From Eustoma russellianum (Eukaryota; Streptophyta; Magnoliopsida; Gentianales; Gentianaceae), in NCBI GenBank assembly GCA_036186865.1, contig AP025047.1, positions 27,971,593-28,035,592 on the forward strand: a stretch of 64,000 nt of DNA, in the 5' to 3' direction. Shown here in pieces: positions 56,452 through 64,000 of the stretch (its first letter is position 1; each line of letters begins with the position of its first letter). The translations under genes and the position numbers were made by a program. Below the pieces are notes generated by a model, which searched no databases, was not told the origin of the DNA, and saw nothing but the letters and a program-made list of their open reading frames with translations.

Positions 56452-57327
56452 ATGTATTCAAAGACGTTTCTAAATCAAGAGAGCATGAAGCTAGACCGAT
56501 TTGATGGCATCAACTACTTGAGATGGAAGGATAAGATGTTGTTCCTCCTAACTGCTCTTCAGATTGGGTATTATCTTGACCCAAATCTGAAGGATTTGCC
56601 TACTCCACAAGAAGAGGACTCCGAGGAGGTCAAGGCCGCTTGGAGAAAGAGACATGAAGATAACATGTTGTACCGAGGGCATATCCTCAATAATCTGTCA
56701 GATCGTATCTACGATCTGTTTACGGCAACTTTATCACCAAAGGAGATATGGAACGCCTTGGAGTTCAAGTATAACAATGAGAAACAAGGCGCAGACAAAT
56801 TTCAGGTGATGAAATATTTTAATTTTAAGATTGTTGAAAATCTTTCAATCATGGACCAAGTGCACGAGTTGCAGGTCATTGTTTCTAAACTGAAAGGATT
56901 TGGTGTAGAAGTTTTTGAGGCATTAGAAGTAGGAGGGATAATTGATAAGCTTCCCCCTAGTTGGAATGACTACAGGAAGAAATTACTACACTCAACTGAA
57001 TCCTTTTTTCTTGAACAACTTCAAAAGCATTTGCGAATTGAAGAAGAGACAAGGAGTCTTGTAAAGACACATGTCTCTGATGATGCACCTAGAGTGCATT
57101 ATGTCAAAAGGAAAACATGGAGTTCGTTTGGAAACAAAAGAAAGAACTCCGATTTATCTGAATCAATTGACAAGACAGAATCCAAGAAAGACAAAAGATG
57201 TTATAATTGTGGCAAGAAAGGACACCTCAAGAAGGACTGTTGGTTTCGAAAGAAACAAAAGCAGGGTGGTAGTTCTCAACTTACCAAGAATGCAAACATG
57301 GTAACATTGAGACCGATCAATTGGTAG
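56452..57327 (+). CDS. gag of copia C (open frame, 291 aa)
   Basis: From ATG 56452 (SKTFLNQESMKLDRFDGINY) the frame holds a UBN2-type Gag: YLRWKDKMLFLLTALQIGYY, SDRIYDLFTATLSPKEIWNA, LEFKYNNEKQGADKFQVMKY and IDKLPPSWNDYRKKLL. A zinc knuckle CYNCGKKGHLKKDC follows at about 57198-57240, with all C-X2-C-X4-H-X4-C residues intact. The frame is open further upstream without a better ATG. It ends at a TAG at 57325, after a shift relative to pol near 57310. In intact copia elements gag and pol share one frame, so that shift is a lesion. Gag itself may still form particles if expressed. Confidence 0.85.
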   Translation: MYSKTFLNQESMKLDRFDGINYLRWKDKMLFLLTALQIGYYLDPNLKDLPTPQEEDSEEVKAAWRKRHEDNMLYRGHILNNLSDRIYDLFTATLSPKEIWNALEFKYNNEKQGADKFQVMKYFNFKIVENLSIMDQVHELQVIVSKLKGFGVEVFEALEVGGIIDKLPPSWNDYRKKLLHSTESFFLEQLQKHLRIEEETRSLVKTHVSDDAPRVHYVKRKTWSSFGNKRKNSDLSESIDKTESKKDKRCYNCGKKGHLKKDCWFRKKQKQGGSSQLTKNANMVTLRPINW

Positions 57328-60300
57328 CAATAGTTTCCAGATTGCATGTTGGTATGGTAACAAAATTTCATATGGCTACGAACGAAATCACAAATGATTG
57401 GTGGTTTGATTCAGGTGCAACTGTACACGTATGCAACAATAGGGCTCTGTTCAAGACCTATCAAGTTGTGGATGATAGCCAACAAGTTCTGATGGAAAAT
57501 CGCAGTGCCACAAAAGTCTTGGGTAAAGGTAGTGTAGAGTTAGACTTTACTTCGGGTAAGAAGTTGTTATTAGTCAACGTTCTACATGGACCTGAGATCT
57601 CAAAGAATCTTGTGTCTGCTAGTCTTGTTTGTAAGAATGGATTCAAGATTGTAATGGAGGGGGACAAAATTATATTGTCCAAGAATGGTATATTTGTTGA
57701 CAAGGGTTATGCTTGCGACGGGATGTTTAAGTTGAGCATTAATAAAAATTCTACAGTTTGTGTTTACTCTGTTGATTCTTCTTTTTCATTGTGGCATGAT
57801 AGACTTGCTCATATTAGTAGTACAACTATTAAATTCATGTCTAAGTATGCCTTAATTTCTTGCAAAGATGAAAATAAAAGAACATGTGAAGTATGCATAC
57901 AAGCTAAGATGACAAAGAAACCATTTCCGAAAGTAGAACGGAAAATTGAACTCTTAGAACTTGTTCATTCGGATTTTTGCGAATTGAATGGTGTTTTAAC
58001 CCGAGGTGGCAATCGATATTTCATTACTTTCGTTGATGATGCCTCTAGATGTACTTATGTATATTTACTAAGGCATAAAGATGAAGCCTTTGACATGCTC
58101 AAAGTCTATAAAATGGAAGTTGAAAATCAATTTAAAAATCAAAGTTCTAAGAAGTGATCATGGTGGTGAATACTTTCCTCTTGAATTTAATCAATTCAGT
58201 GAGGAGAATGGTATCATACACTAGAAAAGTGCTCCGCACACACCCCAACAAAATGGTTTGGCTGAAAGGACGAATAGAAGTTTAGTTGACATGCTAAATG
58301 CAATGTTAATAAACTCTGGTTCGCCAAAGAATTTGTGGGGAGAAGCCTTGTTGACGGCTTGTCATATTCACAATAGAATTTCTTCTAAAAGGTTCAAGGT
58401 TTCTCCATACGAAATATGGAAGAAACGAAGACCAAATCTAAGTTATCTTAGAGTTTGGGGTTGTCTAGCCTATTATAGAGTTCTGGATCTGAAGAGGGCT
58501 AAGTTGGGGCCAAGAGCTCTTAAAAGTGTCTTTATTGGATATGCCGAAAACTCTAATGCATATAGGATTCTAGATTTAGAATTCAATGTGGTTGTTGAAT
58601 ATAGAGATGTTGAATTTCTTGAGAATAAATTCTTGAGAACAGATTGAAATCAAAGTTCAACAAGTGAGAATTTGAATGAACCTATTGTTGGAGATTTTTC
58701 CAATGATCCTTCTAGTGTTGATGAACAAAATCAAAATTCTCCAACTGAGGTTAGGAGAAGTCAACGTGCTAGAAAGGAAAAGTATTTACATCCGAACTTC
58801 ATTTCTCCGCAATCTATTACTTTCTTAGTTGAAGGTAATAGGACAAATGTGTTTAATCAAATACCTATTATACTAAGAGTTGAAGATTATCCAAAATCCT
58901 ATAAGGAGGCGATGCAATCGAGAGATGCATCATTTTGGAAGGAAGCAATTGATGATGAGATGAACTCGTTATTGTCTAACAATACGTGGGTTCTCACTGA
59001 TTTGCCTCCAAGTTCCAAAGCAATTGGATGTAAATAGGTATTTAGAAGAAAATTCAATTCGGATGGTTCACTTCAAACTTTCAAGGCTAGATTAGTAGCC
59101 AAAGGCTTTAGACAACAAGAAGGGATAGACTATTTTGACGCATACGCTCCGGTTGCGAGAATAACATCTATTAGAGTGTTGATAGCGTTAGCATCCATAA
59201 ATAACTTGGTTATTCATCAAATGGATGTTAAGACTGCATTTCTCAATGGTGATTTAGACGAGGAGGTCCATATGGAACAACCGAAAGGTTTTGTACTTCC
59301 GGGAAATGATCACAAAGTGTGCAAATTTACAAGGCCATTGTATGGATTGAAACAAGCACCGAAACAATGGCATGAAAAGTTTGACACTACCATTTTAAAG
59401 AATGGTTTCTGGCATAATATGTGTATATTCCAAGTTTACAGACAAATATGGTGTCATTATTTGTTTGTATGTCGATGACATGCTGATTATCGGTACTAAT
59501 ATGGAAGGAGTAAATGAAACTAAGAAGTATTTAACTTCACAATTCCAAATGAAAGATTTGGGTGAGGTAGATACTATCTTAGGGATTAAGGTGTCTAAAC
59601 ATAATAAGGGTTTTGCTCTTTGTCAATCTCATTACATAAACAAAGTGTTGAATAAGTTCAAACACTTAGAGATCAAAGAAGCAAACACACCGTTCGATGC
59701 CTCATACAAATTGACTGGACATACCGGTAGAGTAGTAGCACAATTAGAATATGCTAGTGCAATTGGTAGTTTAATGTATGCTATGCATTGCACTAGACCG
59801 GATATTGCCTTTGCGGTGTGTAAACTATCAAGGTATATTAGTAATCCTAGTATAGACCATTGGAAGGCAATCGGGCAGGTACTTGGGTACTTGAAGAAGA
59901 CTATGAGTTACAGATTGTTTTATAGTACTTTTCGAGCCGTGTTAGAAGGTTATACTGGTGCTAGTTGGATAACTAGCACTGGTGATAATAAATCTACTAC
60001 GAGTTGAGTATTTATATTGGGTGGTGGTGCTGTTTCTTGGGCTTCAAAGAAACAGACACGCATAACTCATTCAACAATGGAATCCGAATTTATAGTATTG
60101 GCATCTGCAGGTAAAGAAGCGGAATGGATGAGAAATCTATTATTGGATATAGAGTTGTGGCCATAACAGATGCCAGCCATTTCTTTAAACTGTGATAGCC
60201 AAGCAACGATGTCTAAAGCTTATAGTAAAATCTATAACGGGAAATCTAGACATGTCAGCCTTAGGCATTATTATGTAAGACAATTAATAACAGATGGTGT

Positions 60301-60418
60301 AATAGCTATTGCATACATCAGATCCTGCAATAACCTGGCGGATCTGTTAACAAAGAGTCTTTCAAAAGACTTGGTACAAAGTACATCTTTTGGGATGAGA
60401 TTGAGACGTATGGGATAG
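57321..60418 (+). pseudogene. pol of copia C: protease, integrase, RT, RNase H
   Basis: Protease DWWFDSGATVHVCNN (57400). Pre-integrase LWHDRLAHISSTTIKFM with CEVCIQAK. Integrase FITFVDDASRCTYVYL (58020), a frameshift near 58140 around LRSDHGGEYF, a TAG near 58220 in GIIH*, then PQQNGLAERTNRSLVDMLNA. A stop at 58645 and a TAG at 59035 (probably from TGG) precede RT: FKARLVAKGFRQQEGIDYFD, HQMDVKTAFLNGDLDEE, and after a frameshift near 59410 the catalytic ICLYVDDMLIIGTN. RNase H (GYTGASWITST, a TGA at 60005, STMESEFIVLASAGKEAEW, LNCDSQATM) ends with ADLLTKSLSKD at about 60360. About three frameshifts and five stops; the domains are otherwise well kept. Confidence 0.88.
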
Positions 60419-60934
60419 GTTCACTTGTGTTAGAAACCCAACCTTGTCTAGCATACCACTAGCCAAAGGTTCAATGGGTAACAACAAGTCACAAAGTGAG
60501 GTATTAAAGCACTACGATTGATTTTTAAAGAATCAAACCGCACGACATTGATCTTTAAAGAATTAGAATATTAGTGTTAAAGAGAGGGGAGTGTTAAAAC
60601 ACTCTTAATGAAGGATTAAGAGGAACTATCTTAATTTTCACCTATATGAACATAGGAAGTGGTGCCGCTTCGACAAGCAATGATCTTGAAATGTTCATGA
60701 ATACTAGGGGTAGCACAAAGCCATAAAGTGCGGTTTAAAATGGACTTCTAAGGAGAGTGTGGTTTCATGTGTATAATATTTCCGGTTCTAGCACATAGGA
60801 ATCTGATTCAAGGCTTTTTAGCTATCATGATTTCGTTAGAACTTTGAAGTATTATACTAATAAGAGGTTCAAATCGAAAGATACTTCTTAGATGCGTGAA
60901 ATGTCATAAGTTGTTTTACAAACTAAATGGGGAT

Positions 60935-61288
60935 TGTTATAATAGTTTGTAAAGGCAATATGATGAAGAATGAAGATGAAATGGTGTTGGAATAAGGAAG
61001 AATAGCTTGACTCATGACTTGGATCGATCCATGTATCAAATGGATGAATCCAAGTGGCTTGAAAATGAAGTTGAATATTCTGCCGGACATAGACCGATCA
61101 CATCGATCGATCGATCTCACATAGATCGATCACATCGATCGATCGATGTACCCTGGGTGTAGAGTTGAAACTTTCTGTCCAACATAGATCGATCACATCT
61201 TCGATCAATCGATGTGACAGATCGATGTTGGTCAGAATGAAATTGGTGCTTACTGTGAGACATCGATCGATCGATGTCCCAGCAGAAT
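60935..61288 (+). repeat. 3' LTR of copia C, truncated
   Basis: It matches 55685-56035 and carries the same GATC/CGAT arrays (61024-61275), with a different number of units. The match ends in CCCAGCAGAA at about 61288. Confidence 0.85.
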
Positions 61289-61384
61289 CTTAAAGCCATT
61301 TAGTTTTTAGATTCTTTGACTTTGTCTCCTTCTTGCATTCCTTGTGATTTTCCTACAATGGAGTCAAAGTTTTAGGTACTCTTT

Positions 61385-63489
61385 ACTTGAGTCCTTGACT
61401 GTTAGGGACACCATCCTTGTTTATATACCCTTTGGGTATCCAAACTTGGATGTACCTTTTTGGCACAAATTTAGCATAGTTATAATTAGAAAAATAAGGA
61501 GAATTAGCGTATACATTCCATGAAGATGCATTGTTATATATATTGTACCTTGGTTTGTATGTACTATGTTGGGGCCGATTTTGATAGTGTGTATAAGGCA
61601 TGTGATTTTGATTCTTGAATGGTGCTATGTATGTATGTTCATATGCATTTCTATAAGAGTTATTTGAGTGTTGCCTATACTTAGGTTCATAATAAGTTGG
61701 ATGCATTTTATTATGTCTACTTGCATTTGTATACATGTAGGCATAATTTCTAGGTTGTGTAGATGCAAAGTTTTTCCTAGTTGTACATTTATACGTGTGT
61801 ACATTTGTGGGTGCGTGTTGTATTTTTGCCTTAGAATAAACAGAAGGAGTAGAAGAAGATGCAGCAGACAAAGTTGATTTCGTTGTATTATATGGTATTT
61901 TTGTACTAGATGAGACAAACTTAATCTTTTTTATCTACTTTGACATTTTCTTCTTTATATCAAAACCTGGTTTTATCATTTCCATATTTTTGCGATGATA
62001 TAAGTGTATCTAACATATTTGCACCAGATTTAAATTGTTCTAACATTTTTTCTAAGGTAAGTTTGGAAGATTTAAGTTGTACTATTTCATTTTCACAACT
62101 TTCTACATTAGATTTCAACATGCTATTTTCAGTTTTTAGTGTATGTTCATTTTTACTGCATGATTCAATTTTAATCTGTAAAGAATCAAGAGTATTAGTA
62201 GACTCTTGTTTAAAAGATTCTAATTGATCTGAAAACTCCAAGTTGGACGTCTTCAACTTGTCGTTTTCTTTAATTAGTTTCTTCTTTTCTTTAGATAGCC
62301 TCTTACAGAGCATGCATTCTTAAAAAATCTTCATACATTTCATCAAATGTCATGTCACTATCAGAATCATCATTAGAAGAAGAACTTACCTCGTTTGATA
62401 CGAAGCAGACTTGAGTTTCCTCAGTGTCGGATTCTGAGTTGGATGAGTCGCTCCATGTGCTCACCTTCATTGCTCATTTGCCTTTCTTTGACTTGGACTC
62501 CTTTGCCTTAGTCGTTTGTGCCTCCTTGTCCTTGGCTTGTTTATTATTGTTGTTATTATTATTTTTCTTTGTTGGGCAATCATATGAGATATGTTCTTTT
62601 TGACCGTATTCGTAGCATTTTAACTCTTTATTATATCATTTGTTGTTGTTAGAGTTATTTTTCTTCAGTTGAGATAAAGAAGAAGAAGAAGAACGTTGTC
62701 TATTCCTATTAGGACGTTTGAAAAACTTTCTAAGGTTTCTAGCTATCAATATTAAATCATCGTCTAATCCATTATCACTATTACTATCATCTTTACTTGC
62801 ATGTGTTTGATTTGTTTTGAAAGCTATAGACTTACCGGATGACTTAGATGACTCAGACTTCCGTTGGTTTAGTTTTACCTCGTATACTCTAAGTGAACCG
62901 ATTAATTCATCCATCTTAGAGATTGACTTTGTTTCTTCAATTGTCGTGACCTTAGGATCCCATTCAGCAGGACGGCTTCGCAACACCTTTTGCACCTTCT
63001 TGTTGATGGTGAATGATTTTTCTAAAGCTTTAAGGGAATTGAAAATATTAGTAATTCTCAAATCTATAGATGTTATGGATTCGTTCGGCAACATTTTGAA
63101 AGATTTTAATTCAGTCATAAGCATGTTTATTTTTGATCCTTTTACACCGCTTGTACCTTCATGTTTTAATACAAGTGATTTCCACATATCGTGTGCACTT
63201 GTGCAATTTGACACATATCCTGTTTCAGAAGTTGTAATTCTATTCAAAAGTAATTGCATAGCTTTAGCCTTCATGAACATTTTCTTTTTATCTTCCGATG
63301 ACCATTCACTTTTATATTTTTCAACCTCTTGTGTGACTCTACTAACTTGTACAATTTTCATTGGAATGTACGGACCATCTTCAACTATAGACCATAAATC
63401 AATGTCCATAGCCATTAAGAATAGCCTCACTCTTAGTTTTCAATGAACAAATTATTACCATCGAAAAGAGGAGGACGTTGTGTGGACAT
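61385..63489 (-). pseudogene. gag region of the SIRE-like element
   Basis: From ATG 63489 the frame opens with STQRPPLFDGNN and shifts near 63445 into MAMDIDLWSIVEDGPYIPMK, SCTSAHDMWKSLVLKHEGTS, LMTELKSFKMLPNESITSID and PAEWDPKVTTIEETKSISKM, the SIRE-type Gag core (265 codons to 62636). A zinc knuckle at about 62580-62625 reads CYEYGQKEHISYDC, where Tyr replaces the second Cys. A coiled-coil segment (KRLSKEKKKLIKENDKLKTS, 62313-61960) follows. A His/Tyr/Asn-rich stretch then ends in VWIPKGYINKDGVP, close to the WVPKG motif ahead of protease. Several stops and shifts are present. Confidence 0.82.
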
Positions 63490-63633
63490 ACCTTCCAACT
63501 CACCTTTGTGAGAAACTATTGCCATTGTAAGTACCTTTGTTTTGAGACTATCAGGCTACTTTGAAATATTGTTTTTTTGGCTTTGTGTTGTTTGTACGGC
63601 GTTGAATCTTGCTTCTTTAAGTGGTGTAGACCT

Positions 63634-63646
63634 GGCTCTGATACCA
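63634..63646 (-). other. Primer-binding site of the SIRE-like element
   Basis: On the minus strand TGGTATCAGAGCC (complement of initiator-Met tRNA) lies two bases after the LTR end CCAACA. Confidence 0.88.
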
Positions 63647-63648
63647 AT

Positions 63649-64000
63649 TGTTGGACCGTGCACCTGCAATAAACACCACTGGATGGAGGATGAATAGTGG
63701 TTAGTGGAAATTACACTACTACCCTTAATTAAAAACCTCTTTGAAAACAGAATCTGAGACTACCTCAGATTCAGAACCCGTGTTTAACAAATTCAAAAAT
63801 CCTTGTACACAACTCCAAAAATTATAAAAATTTTGAGATCTTAACTTCAAGGTGTTAAAAAGACTCTGTCCAAACATCAGACAAAAAAAATATCGTTTGG
63901 CCCTTCAAACAAATAAAAAGATTCAAATGGTCAATCTGGACAGAATTGGACAGAATGTTGCTGAAATTGAAAAACGCATTTCTCTTTGAATACTTAACCA
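63649..64000 (-). repeat. LTR of the SIRE-like element, partial (runs off the window)
   Basis: On the minus strand it ends CGGTCCAACA just before the PBS. Its other end lies past base 64000. General layout resembles the solo LTR at 12684-15363 (a TTCATCC/TTCAACC block, then a short GC-richer end). Confidence 0.8.

Larger units (their letters stand above)
55685..61288 (+). mobile_element. Ty1/copia element C, nearly complete, 3' LTR truncated
   Basis: Its LTR start TGTTATAATAGTTTGTAAAG is at 55685 and 60935, the second directly after the purine tract AAATGGGGA. Between them are an open gag frame and a pol with a few lesions, in copia order (protease, integrase, RT, RNase H). The 3' LTR stops at about 61288, where SIRE-type sequence on the other strand begins. 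Confidence 0.88.
61289..64000 (-). mobile_element. SIRE-like Ty1/copia element, 5' portion, minus orientation
   Basis: Read leftward from the window end: part of an LTR, PBS, and a long gag region. Pol is absent; the copy is cut at 61288 by the junction with copia C. The gag length and its trailing coiled coil and PKG motif are typical of SIRE/Maximus elements. Confidence 0.8.

Overview
This window reads as repeat-rich, intergenic plant nuclear DNA, most likely from an asterid eudicot. The grounds are plant-type LTR retrotransposons (Tekay-like chromovirus, TAT-like Ty3, and Tork-like and SIRE-like Ty1/copia), a CACTA transposon, SINE remnants, and one intron-free CC-NB-ARC-LRR resistance gene of the late-blight R1 class, which is best known from Solanaceae and other asterids. 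All family names rest on motif recognition by eye. No database search was run.

Layout. 1-10667: a Ty3-type element with giant ~4.46-kb LTRs around only ~1.8 kb of internal DNA (LARD-like). It sits in a minus-oriented LTR remnant (10668-11622) that runs into a 100-N assembly gap (11623-11722). 11723-17706: the 3' half of a copia element whose pol is split by a 2.68-kb solo LTR (12684-15363, 5-bp target duplication GTAAA). 18688-31245: a complete but decayed TAT-like Ty3 element (LTRs ~0.9 kb, TSD GAATA) with gag, protease, RT-RNase H, a second RNase H and integrase on the plus strand, a 45-bp minisatellite, and an antisense ORF block before the 3' LTR. Its protease is split by a 1.65-kb foldback transposon with ~675-bp inverted repeats. 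31476-35190: a truncated copia element. 35191-39100: a rearranged CACTA element with the 3' end of tnp2 on the minus strand and two tandemly duplicated small plus-strand genes, each with its own TATA box.

39678-43496 is the only intact host-type gene: a 1272-residue NLR with all main NB-ARC motifs. A 26-codon upstream ORF overlaps its start codon. 43913-45621 holds minus-strand LTR and gag debris. 46354-52470 is a Tekay-like Ty3 element truncated in integrase. 52471-54255 is a field of CATGC..GCATG minisatellite repeats bounded by a short minus-strand LTR. 55685-61288 is a copia element with an intact gag, a broken pol and GATC/CGAT-rich LTRs. 61289-64000 is the gag, PBS and LTR of a SIRE-like copia element on the minus strand, running off the window.

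The genes form no shared pathway. The window is an NLR gene surrounded by nested transposons of several ages. The most interesting structures are the antisense ORF block of the TAT element, the foldback with its G-rich arm, the duplicated CACTA mini-genes, the satellite-like arrays inside the giant LTRs, and the uORF over the NLR start.
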